Below are positions 55,401-64,000 of a DNA stretch of 64,000 nt, piece by piece. The translations under genes and the position numbers were made by a program. Position 1 is the first letter of the stretch; every line of letters starts with the position of its first letter. The notes beneath the pieces are model-generated. The model was not told the origin of the DNA and did not search any database. It saw nothing but the letters and a program-made list of their open reading frames with translations. The DNA lies in NCBI GenBank assembly GCA_963920575.1, contig OY986972.1:23484672-23548671 (forward strand). Reading direction: 5' to 3'. The stretch comes from Narthecium ossifragum (Eukaryota; Streptophyta; Magnoliopsida; Dioscoreales; Nartheciaceae).

Positions 55401-56499
55401 TCCAGAATTCCGATCACCTGCTTGAACCCATTCCTTGCGAACCCTTTGACTAACCTTAGCTTCCTGCGTCAGCATCATATGCTCCCATTGCCCTTCTAAC
55501 TGCCTTAGAAGAAGATCATCTTCATCAGCTAAATCCCCCTGCTCCTGAAGCTTATAGAACCTGTCAAGATAGAGTTCCAACCTCTTCCCAGTCTTAAACA
55601 CATCAGTAGCACGACTCCTCTTGTCCCAACCCTTAACCACTCTTTTAATCGCCTTGACCCGAGTAGCAAACTGGAATTGTTTTGATCCTCTACAAGGGAA
55701 GCTCCAAACTCTGTTCACCGCTTCTTTAAATTCCTGCCTAACCATCCAACTGTGTTCCAATCTAAAGGTTCCGGGGCCATTCTTAATCTGAGGTTTCTGG
55801 AATGAGACCAAGAGAGGGGAATGATCTGAACCCCACCATTGCCAAATGTCGGACATGAGTAGTAGGAAACTTATCATTCCACTCATAACTACATAGTACT
55901 CTATCCAACCTTTTTAGAATTCTGGCACCTCATCCTTGCCTATTTGTCCAAGTGAACCTTGTACCTGAGAAATCCACTTCCTGCATCTCACTCATACAAA
56001 TAAATTGCATGAAATCACATTCCGACATTCCATAGCTAAAAACAGTACCACCACGCTTCTCCTCTGCACACAAGATTGCATTAAAATCTCCTCCAACAAG
56101 ATGCGGAATGCCAGTCCTTCTAACCTTTGTCAGCGCCTCCCAAAGCTCTCTCCGAGGTGGAGCAGTAGTTGCTCCATAGACTGCTGAGATAGCAACATGC
56201 CCAAGCAGAGGACAAGTAATGACTCCATGAATTGCCTGGGATGACCAATGTGTAAAGGAAACTCTCCCAACAGCCAATTTCCATATTGCCAAGATACCTC
56301 CATGCCTCCCCCTACAAGGCACCAAATAGGCACCCCAACTAGGGCCAACCTTACGTAAAATCCACCCAATCTTCGTGTCATCTACCAGAACATCAATCAA
56401 AAACAAAACAGAGGTCGCATGGTTGACAGAGAAGCGGTTAACAGTCCTAACCACACGTCTAGGACCTACCCCGCGACAATTCCAGAATAGAAACTTCAT
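52454..56499 (-). pseudogene. LINE 2 ORF2, broken
   Basis: Endonuclease 56499-55930 (FWNCRGVGPRR, GGDFNAILC), then a TGA in RQG*GARILKRLDR. A frameshift follows near 55850 (...HLAMVG / GSDHSPLLV). The next part is open to 55173, where a TAG stands before EIKSVVFKLGRNKYPGPDG. A TAA follows in KFPR*VKDFRPISLC. The main RT block (54941-53037) has VDLMSAYDKVRW, GIRQGDPLSPYLFV and LLYADDCMMVSG, then zf-RVT. Another frameshift near 53110 leads to the RNase H (FEVDASRN, FAAELLAVIYAMKWA, IQSDACDVVEML, NVMADRIAK). Unlike LINE 1, the YADD box and the first RNase H Asp are intact. Confidence 0.92.
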
Positions 56500-58163
56500 T
56501 TAATAACTGAGCTAACCTCCACCAGTTGCTCATCTGGCGCATTAACACATCTTCTCTTCCTCTGACCTCCCTTCACCATTGCAATATAGTCACTGACCAT
56601 CATATCATCAGCAGGTTCCAAGGCTCTTGAACCAGCTCCATCCGATGCCAGGGCCATCTTAAGCTTATGAAAACCTTCCTCATGCACCACCTCCATCTCC
56701 TCCTCCGTCATGGCTTCCTTTAGCTCCAAGTTACCAGGCGGAGCAACACTGGAGAAGTCAGAGATTACGAGGGAAGCAAATCTATTCGAATTCAAACCAT
56801 TATCCCCAGGCTTTAACTCTATAGCTTTACCGCCGGCGGTAGCCTTCGCAGCTCCCGGCCCAGTCCCTTTCTTAACCCACGCGCTGCCCTTCTTATTATT
56901 ACTACCTGGCCCATTAGCCCGCGTGGCTTGAAAGACCACCTGCCTCGGCCCATCAGACGGTAACTCCTGGGTAAGTGGCGAGCATACACCAGCTTGCGCC
57001 ACGTGTCCCGCACTGGAACCTTCACCTATACCTTTCCCTTTCGCCAGCCTTCCTTGCTGATCAAGCCTCTCCTCCCCCCACCGTGGGGGCTGCGCTGCCT
57101 CCGCATCCCGCTGGCCAGGCTGTCCGACGCGAAGATTCCTCTCCAACGGTCTTGGCGTCGCATTCTCCACACGTGGCATCCTCTGGTTGTTGGTCCCCAC
57201 CTCGGATCGTGTGCCGTTATGATTCGCAGGGACCCCAATGCCACGCTGGCCTCCCCTGCCACCTCGACGGCTCCGGGTCACTACATGCCACTCACCGGCA
57301 GCCGCAGCCACCACCTCCGGCGGGATGGCTATAGATCCAGGTGTTTCATCTGATCTCACCTCTTTACTTCCATCCCCCTTTTCAAACCCTGGTGGGACAT
57401 CTTCCTCCATACCAGCATCTCCCTCTCTACCTCCGTGACTAACTTCCATTGGAACAGCCACCCTCTCAGCCATCGGGGCTGTCCTCCTCTTGCACGAGCC
57501 AGCGCCATGGCCAATCCGAGCACACTTTTCACATATTTTCACATGCTCATAAATGAAATCCACAAATCGGGTACTAGCCCTGGTTCTCACCCTCACCCCA
57601 ACCTTAACCATCTGAGTGATATCCACTTCAACACAGGCCCGTGCATACCGACCTCTCTCCACATCCTCTGTGACAAGATCAACTTGCAGAGGCACACCAA
57701 TAGTGGCTACGATCTGCATCACGGCCTCCCTATCAAACCATCCTATTGGCAACTCAGGTAGCCTCACCCACACCGGGACTTTAGTAAAATCTTCAGGCAC
57801 CGGACAGAAGTCCTCACGCCACCTGAGAAGGGAAAGCATCCTTCCATTCACAGCCCACGACCCCATCGTGAGCACAGTATGCCAATCCATTTCATCCTCG
57901 AACCGAAAGACATAGACCCCTCTAGCAAGATCAATAACTTGGAATCCTGATGTTGTTTTCCATAGTAAGGATAGCCTCTGCTTCACCAGCCCCAACGGCA
58001 ACCTCCGGCCCAGAAACCGGCCAAACAGAGAGTACCTCCATTTCCGGCTACACCGCTCCATAAATTCATCATCAAACACCACCTCATCAGCGTATAAGGG
58101 GCCTAACCTCTTCAGCTCCTCCTCCGTGACGATTGGGGACTTTGGACGCAGTCTAGCCGCCGC
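56496..58163 (-). CDS. LINE 2 ORF1 protein: DUF4283 and zinc knuckle
   Basis: Open from the 5' end of the element to TGA at 56498-56496. N-terminal part is a DUF4283-type domain (ELKRLGPLYADEVVF, VYVFRFEDEMDWHTVLTMGSWAVNGRMLSLLRW, VPVWVRLPELPIGWFD). A CCHC zinc knuckle, CEKCARIGHGAGSC, follows, then a long disordered tail. This is the RNA-binding ORF1 of plant LINEs. The open frame extends past the element to an ATG at 58232, but everything before 58163 is target DNA; the native start is missing or is an internal Met. The stop overlaps the ORF2 start as ATGA. Confidence 0.88.
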   Translation of the reverse strand, partial: AAARLRPKSPIVTEEELKRLGPLYADEVVFDDEFMERCSRKWRYSLFGRFLGRRLPLGLVKQRLSLLWKTTSGFQVIDLARGVYVFRFEDEMDWHTVLTMGSWAVNGRMLSLLRWREDFCPVPEDFTKVPVWVRLPELPIGWFDREAVMQIVATIGVPLQVDLVTEDVERGRYARACVEVDITQMVKVGVRVRTRASTRFVDFIYEHVKICEKCARIGHGAGSCKRRTAPMAERVAVPMEVSHGGREGDAGMEEDVPPGFEKGDGSKEVRSDETPGSIAIPPEVVAAAAGEWHVVTRSRRGGRGGQRGIGVPANHNGTRSEVGTNNQRMPRVENATPRPLERNLRVGQPGQRDAEAAQPPRWGEERLDQQGRLAKGKGIGEGSSAGHVAQAGVCSPLTQELPSDGPRQVVFQATRANGPGSNNKKGSAWVKKGTGPGAAKATAGGKAIELKPGDNGLNSNRFASLVISDFSSVAPPGNLELKEAMTEEEMEVVHEEGFHKLKMALASDGAGSRALEPADDMMVSDYIAMVKGGQRKRRCVNAPDEQLVEVSSVIK

Positions 58164-58214
58164 AGCTGCTGCTGAAGTTAAAGATGGACCATAACAAAAT
58201 TGTAGTCGTTGCAT

Positions 58215-60105
58215 TATGCTTCTTAAATTCAATATTCATGTGCGAAATTAATAGCAATCAGAAAAGAAAAAAGAAAAAAAAAGTAAGTAAAGAGATGTAG
58301 GTCTAGCATGAAAAATAAGAGTCACTCTGATTAGCCAAGGAGACTGCCTGTCATCCAATTGAGATATCATACGACATAAAACTGGTTAACAGCCATCAAC
58401 AAAACCTCGGAGAAAAGATGCAGGCAAGTCATCCTTGGCTACCAAAGGCACTCTTAAGTTCATCCCAGGACCTCACCTCTGCTATTTTCTTTAATTGGTG
58501 GAATGGCATTGAAGAAGTGCAGGTCTAGCATGGAAGTTAAGGAGTCACTCAGACTAGCCAAGGAGGCTGCCCAGGATCCACGTTGAGCTTTCAGATGACT
58601 AATAGGTCAAATAGAGGATGCAGGCAACTCATCCCTGGCTAGTAAAGTCACCCTTAACTCCATCCAAGACCTCACCTCTGTTCTTTGATCCCTGCTTTCA
58701 GTAGATGCAAGCCTAGGATGGCACACAAGAACCTCTCTGACTAGCCAAGGAGACTGACTGCCTACAATTTGCATTAAGCTTTCGAGTACGAAAAATGACA
58801 CATTCGAGCCATTTTCGAAACCTCGAACAGGATGCAGGCAAGTCATCCTTGGCTACCAGAGGCACTCTTGAGTTCATCCCAGGCCTCACTTCTGCTACAT
58901 TCAATCTCAATGCTGAGATGCTAATGCTGGCTTCTCATCGCTCTATTTATAGGACCATGTTGCCTATCCACAACTTCTTTTTTTCCTTGTGATCTATCTT
59001 AGCTGCATCTTCTGAATGGCATATATTCTGAGCATATGGAAAGGGCTGATGACCATGGCGAAATCCATCTCGCTTTCTAGTTTTGGAACAGTGGTCGGAA
59101 GTGGTGAGAGAATGTCAATGAATAGATTACAAGGAGAGAGAGACACGGCAATCTTGCGATGGACTTCTACATAGGGCCTGTTTGGTTGCTGAGAAGTGAG
59201 CTGAAGTGAAATGAATTCTGGGGAGTGGAGTGGAGTGGAGTGGAGTGGAGTGGAGTGGGGTGGAGTGGGGTGGGGTGGAGTGGAGTGGAGTGGAGTGGAG
59301 TGAACTGAAGTGACTTCTGGGGGTTTCTGAGTTCTGATGTTTGGTTGGTGTTTGAAGTGGGATATGATCACCCCCAACTATTTAATATTTTAATAAATTT
59401 CCTATATTAAAATATTAAAAATAATATTATTTTAAATGACATTGACCAATCACGAGGTGCCACGTGGCATGTGGGATCCATTTATATTAATATTTTATTA
59501 CAGTATGATATTATTAACATTATTTGCCATTTAAAACATTAAAATAATATTTTAATCTTAAAATATTAATAATTTAATAACTTATATTAATATTTTATTA
59601 CAATATAATATTATTAATACTATTTTAGATGACGTGGACCAATCACGAGGTGACACGTGATATGTGAGACCTACTTATATTAATATTTTATTACAGTATA
59701 ATATTATTAATATTATTTCCCACTTCAAATGCCACTCAAATGACTTCAGGCCAAAAAGACCCGAAGTCGAAATGGGAAGTGGCAGCTTTGACTACAGTGA
59801 TTTGGAAGTGGGGCTGAAGTGACTTCAGTCCCACTTTCGAGTAACCAAACACATGAAGTGGCTCGGAAGTCAATTCAAAAAAGTGACTTCCGACCACTTC
59901 ATGGGAACCAAACATGCCCATAGCATAAAATTCATAATTAAGCAACTTGTGTTGAGTTGGAAACCTTCTTTTCCTTCAATTATCTCATGCTCTGACGATA
60001 GCTTATCCTCTTTTTTATTCAAGAGGATTTTGAGGATGCTTGTAAATGAAAAGATGCTTAAAAAGAACTTATAAAAGCAATGATTTTTTCTTAAGATAAG
60101 TATCA
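58215..60105. repeat. Segmental duplication, copy B
   Basis: Collinear with 36175-37857. It lacks the copy A insertion at catcaacaaaac and has its own 746-bp insertion at 59174-59919. Homology stops at aagataagtatca, where the Copia LTR begins. The three ~200-bp tandem units (58418, 58617, 58830) are kept. Confidence 0.9.
59174..59919. mobile_element. PIF/Harbinger-like element with a paralogous empty site
   Basis: Termini gggcctgtttggtt and, reverse-complemented, gggcatgtttggtt. ata is duplicated at 59171-59173 and 59920-59922, and copy A reads ctacatagcat without the insert. The interior has (gtgga)n at about 59224-59302 and two ~90-bp direct repeats (ccaatcacgaggtg.cacgtg.. to ttattattt) at about 59446-59533 and 59638-59726. 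No coding capacity. Confidence 0.88.
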
Positions 60106-61397
60106 TGAAGAGAACCCGACGGATTCCGACACCCCGAAAATTCCGTTCTCCAATAGTAAACCAAAATTTACTAGCCAAGGATCAAACACCAAATGAAGAA
60201 GATAAAGAACAAGATTGAAGAAGATGCAAACTTGACTTCATTCAAATGTTCAAAGTACAAAACACATAGATAGATGAAGACTCTCTCATTCCACAAGGCT
60301 ATGCCACTCAAAATGGAGATATGTCTTAAGGTAGAAGATAATCCTAGTCATCATCATGGGAATTGAGAGAGTTAATGTAAAGTGGGTAGTTGGTAGGTGA
60401 TAATTAAGTAGATTGTTTGACTTAGTCTAAGAGCATCCGCACCAGCTCCATCAAACCCTTCCCTTCCCTATAATAGGGAACCATTATAGGGAAATGATCA
60501 TTTTTCAGCCCACATCAGCTTCCCTATCCTCACCCTATTTTAGAGGAGAGCTACAGTGCTCCCCTACATGTAGGGGAGCACTATTCACCTCCCCATATCA
60601 TATTTTATATTAAAAATCGTTGATGGGTCTTTTTATTTGGCAAACAAAACATTAAACCTATCTTAAATATTAGTGATGTAATATACTTTAATATAAATAT
60701 ATCTCAAAGATTACAAGCGTAATTTAATATTTAATTACCATAATTATATGAATTTCAAATAATATGTGAAGAATACACTTTAAAATACTTTAATATAAAA
60801 AACATTAAAAATTAATATAGTATACTATACAGCTCAAAAATTACAGATGTCATAATATATAATATAAAATTATTTATTATTTATTCTATACCATATTTTA
60901 ATGAAATAATATAATCAAAGTTTAATTATGTAATATAATACAAATTCTATAACTATATGACTGTCAAATAATAAATGAAGATTAGAATATGAAAAGAAAG
61001 ATGGGGAATGAGTACTTTAATGATGTAGGGAATGGTTTAGGGAAGATGATGTAGGGTGTTGCAAATGGATTCGGGGGGCCTAACATAGAAAAATCTATGT
61101 CAGGCCCCCCGAATCCGTTGCAAATAGGGAAGCTGTAAAATAAGGAAGTAATATATATATTGGAGTGTTTTAGGGAAGATGGATAGGGAAGCTGATGCGG
61201 ATGGCCTAATGGAGGGAAATATGAAATGGTATGATCTCAATAAATTCAAACTTTGATATTTAACACTCCCCCTCAAAGTGAATTTTTGGAGACCATTCCA
61301 AGCTTGCTTCGTAGAAGCTCAAATGGACCTTTAGCGAGCGCCTTAGTAAAGATGTCGGCAATATTGTCCTTATTCCTCACCTACATCACCTTGATAG
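60106..61397 (-). mobile_element. 3' end of a second Copia element
   Basis: LTR 60106-61265 (TGAAGAGAACCC...TATTTAACA) contains the MITE at 60431-61206, so the native LTR is about 380 bp. To its right the minus strand reads the Copia RNase H end: VITIKV, then NKDNIADIFTKALAKGPFELL. The body is cut at 61397 by the Gypsy LTR; the rest would lie beyond the window. Confidence 0.85.
60431..61206. mobile_element. MITE-like element inside the Copia LTR
   Basis: Termini gagcatccgcaccagct and, reverse-complemented, ggccatccgcatcagct, flanked by taa (60428-60430, 61207-61209). 776 bp, AT-rich, non-coding. It includes a perfect 28-bp palindrome (60555-60582) and a long hairpin (61059-61123). Confidence 0.8.
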
Positions 61398-62907
61398 TGA
61401 TAACGCGTGAAAAGTGCACAAATCACCCTTTTAACTATGTCTTTTTAGTCTCCGAGCAATGCTATTTTGATTGTCTTTTCCCCATTTCAGGCTTAAGGAC
61501 CCTCAGCGAAGATTAGATCAAGTTTTGTGCTAAAAAGAACAAATAAAGAACCTGCTAGGAGCAAAAGAGCAAAGGAGCAAAGATGGACCATTTTTTACAT
61601 CAAAACTGTACCTGGTTAGGAAGAACCAGATGATGTGCTATATATGGTTGGACAGCTCTTGAAGTCTAGATTCCATAACTTTTTACGGTTCGTGATTTGG
61701 AGTTTCCTAGCGGAAGATATGCTATTTTTAGTACAGAGGTGCAGAAGAAGCAGTTACGGAAAACCAGATCGATCTCATCCCAAAGGAGATCGATCTCCTT
61801 GGGCGCTGCGGGAAAAATAAAAGGAAATTGACTAATCCGAGTTAGGGTTTGTCTTAGGCTATAAGTAGCCTTCTTTGGGGACATTTTAGCAGCCTTCCAT
61901 GGCCGAATTTTGTTGATCTCTTAGGGTTTCTCTTAGTTTCTTTTCCTCAAATTAGGTTAGATTTTTTGTGGAAGATCCATGGGTGGAGCGCGGCGACAAC
62001 CTTCATCGACGGATTTCTTTCCTAAGATTAGTAACTAAACCCTAGCTTTGGGATTCTATGATGTCGTAAAGTTATTTCTAGGGTTTTCTATAGATTATGA
62101 GTTGTAAATCATACTTTGATGGTTGAATGGATTGATTGATATTTTCTTTATATCTATTGGTGTTGATTTATATGTTAGATGAATGATTTGTTCCTATATG
62201 TCCTAGATTTAGGTCTTGTGCATGTTAGGGCTTGAGATTAGAGATTCTCATCAAACATCCATGCTAGGACCATGGATGTGAGGATTTCCTTCTCGAGATT
62301 AAGAGCCTTGTAATGCTAGGACCATTACACATAATGCTAGAACCATTATGACCGCTTCTTAATCCGTTATTCATCATTATTCGAGATTAGGGATTTCGTA
62401 TGTGCTAGAACCACAATGCTAGTGCCAGAACCACTAGGTTAACTCTAATCCTTGATACATTCTAGTAGGCGATCTCAAGGTGCCAGAACCATCTTGATTA
62501 TTTACCAATATCCATTCTTGATATTATCCCCGACGTCTTCGTTGAGCGGTAGGAGTTCTAGCCATTCACCTATCGACTATTTGAAATCATCTAAGTTGAT
62601 TTATCTGCTCTTATCTTAGGAATACCTAGTAAGTTCTTTATTATTGATTAGAGTTCCTTGGCATTATCTTATCTATTAGTACTCTTTTCGTATTTGTTTA
62701 GTTCTAGATAAAAATCCAAAAGATTATCTTTTTCCCAACTCCTTGGCTAGGAATTATACCTAGTATACGACTTAAACCATTAGTTCCCTGTGGATTCGAC
62801 TCGGACTCATTACTATCTACCCATAAAGTAGTTAGTTAGTGATTCGGATTATAAATTTGTAATTTTGACGTCCTTGTTAAGGTAACGGCACTTTTCAACG
62901 CGTGTCA
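61398..62907 (+). repeat. 5' LTR of a Gypsy (Athila-like) element
   Basis: 1510 bp. Starts TGATAACGCGTGAAAAGTGC and ends GCACTTTTCAACGCGTGTCA, near-perfect 20-bp inverted ends. Contains repeated gctag.accat.a units (62260-62480). Identified as a 5' LTR by the primer-binding site just after it. The 3' LTR is outside the window. Confidence 0.88.
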
Positions 62908-62913
62908 AAATTT

Positions 62914-62930
62914 TGGCGCCGTTGCCGGGG
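62914..62930 (+). promoter_or_regulatory. Primer-binding site, complementary to tRNA-Asp 3' end
   Basis: tggcgccgttgccgggg starts 6 bases after the LTR. The plant tRNA-Asp(GUC) 3' end is ccccggcaacggcgcca, an exact complement (from general knowledge). Confidence 0.88.
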
Positions 62931-63219
62931 AATTAATTAGGGTTTTAAGTTGTTTACTTAGTGTAGTTGCTTCCAACTAGTTGTTTCTTTTGTTCTTATT
63001 TATTTATAAAAAAAACGAAAATCATAAAAAAAAAATTAAAAATACAAAATACAAAAATACAATTTGTGCTAACATTTCTATATCTTTGTGTTGATAGAAG
63101 ACACCGCCGTGCGAGATTTGACAACATCTAAGCGACGACGGCCGTCTCATTCTTGGACCATCCACTGTAACGTATTTCTATCTTTTTGGTGTGATCCTTG
63201 ATTGTTTTGATTGATATAC

Positions 63220-64000
63220 ATGGCCGATAAGTATATGCCACCGGGTGATGCATTACATGATTATTCTTTACCATCTAGTCATACACCCGCTTATGTTAAT
63301 GACACATATGATTGTTCAAATCCAGCATATAATTTGCCTGCATATTCTTATGATCCGAATTTGAGTAGTCATACATACCCCAATTGGCAATACCAAGGTT
63401 ACTATCCTCAGAATGTTCAACACCAAGATTACTATCCTAACCTGCACTATGCACCTAGTTTTGAACCGTCTATCCTTCTCGACCCCAATACCCACCACCC
63501 CAACATTGGTATGAGCCTTCTGTTTCTTTGAAACCGCAAGCACAAGTAGACCCATCTTTAGTAGAAATTGTACATTCCCAATCACAATCAATAGCTAGGA
63601 TACAAGCCCAAATTGAGCAACTCACATCTTTGATGGAATCATATGATGATGAGGTTGATGATTGTAGGAATGAGTCGGCACTCTCTAATTCTAATGATGT
63701 TACTTGTGATACCCAAGCTACCAATGTTAGTGACACATGCAATTATGCGATCCCTAATGAGACTTCACTTGTTCATGATGAGTTGAATGATGTTTCACCG
63801 GTGTGTGATGATATTATTGATGATTTCTGGTCGGCGGCACATATTAAATGGTTGAATGGACAACTGCCTCATATTGTTCATGACAATGATGATAGTGATG
63901 AACGCATGTGTGACTTAGAGCCTCTTACGATTAATGATGATATTGATAATGCTTATCCGGTTAATGATTTTGAGGCATGTGATGGTGGTAGGGTTTATGA
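63220..64000 (+). pseudogene. First ORF of the Gypsy element, frameshifted, runs off the window
   Basis: ATG at 63220 starts MADKYMPPGDALHDY, then a Tyr/Pro/Asn-rich stretch (NPAYNLPAYSYDPN, YPQNVQHQDYYPN). Near 63480 the frame must shift to continue as PQYPPPQHWYEPSVSLKPQAQ, then a short coiled-coil-like SQSQSIARIQAQIEQLTSLMES, then a very acidic region (DDEVDDCRNE, DDIIDDFWSAAH, NDDSDERMCDLE) to the window end. No gag CCHC, protease or RT is reached. It could be an unusual Gag N-terminus or the single protein of a non-autonomous element. Confidence 0.55.

Larger units (their letters stand above)
52404..58163 (-). mobile_element. LINE 2, nearly full length, ORF2 inactivated
   Basis: 5.76 kb between perfect 16-bp duplications agctgctgctgaagtt at 52388-52403 and 58164-58179. 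The poly(A) tail is the T-run ending near 52421. ORF1 is open over the whole element part; ORF2 is broken by three stops and at least two frameshifts. Confidence 0.93.

Noticed and set aside
61405..62903. A solo LTR with acgcg duplications
   Set aside because: acgcg on both sides is explained better as part of 20-bp inverted LTR ends (TGATAACGCG...CGCGTGTCA), with the primer site directly following.

Overview
The window is plant nuclear DNA, most likely from a monocot. It has four intron-containing class III peroxidase genes, LINEs with DUF4283-type ORF1 proteins, Copia and Gypsy LTR retrotransposons, Tourist-, hAT- and Mutator-like elements, and GC-rich exons set in AT-rich flanks. I cannot name the species. 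A 200-base run of N (43398-43597) is an assembly gap.

The host genes are a peroxidase cluster. Gene 1 (3457-4823, +) and gene 2 (19282-20645, +) are close paralogues with identical lengths for exons 1-3. Gene 3 (34599-35844, +) and gene 4 (38805-40107, -) are more diverged. All four keep a signal peptide, the distal and proximal haem-site histidines and the cysteine set, so all look able to encode secreted peroxidases. Between them lie the remains of at least two dead peroxidases. One is an exploded pseudogene whose promoter/start, exon 2 and 3' end lie at 6580-6926, 14374-14540 and about 16015-16110. The other is an exon-2 relic at 22243-22380. The cluster therefore grew by tandem duplication and was then invaded.

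Almost everything else is transposon, often nested. 0-2 kb: a purine-rich tandem array and a G-rich element. 7.6-14.3 kb: a LINE fragment, an element carrying a kelch-gene fragment, and a LINE with an intact 1351-codon ORF2. 17.4-18.7 kb: a Tourist-like element holding further MITEs and a LINE tail. 24.8-31.1 kb: a complete but dead Copia with a tRNA-derived SINE and a leader full of small hairpins. 31.9-33.3 and 40.8-42.3 kb: two Pack-MULE-like elements, the second carrying a truncated glutaredoxin-domain gene. 45.3-51.9 kb: a kelch-carrying element containing a solo LTR that itself contains a solo LTR. 52.4-58.2 kb: a LINE with ORF1 open and ORF2 broken. 58.2-60.1 kb: a second copy of 36.2-37.9 kb, which supplies empty sites for several insertions. 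60.1 kb to the end: a Copia 3' end cut by a Gypsy element that runs off the window.

I do not see a new enzymatic system. The most unusual observations are the hairpin array in the Copia leader, the Pack-MULE glutaredoxin ORF that has lost its CxxC, the LTR-within-LTR inside a captured kelch gene, the ATGA ORF1/ORF2 overlap shared by both LINEs, and the well-resolved insertion history of the exploded peroxidase. Target-site duplications and terminal repeats were read by eye; exon boundaries were inferred from GT/AG sites and family conservation, without transcript data.
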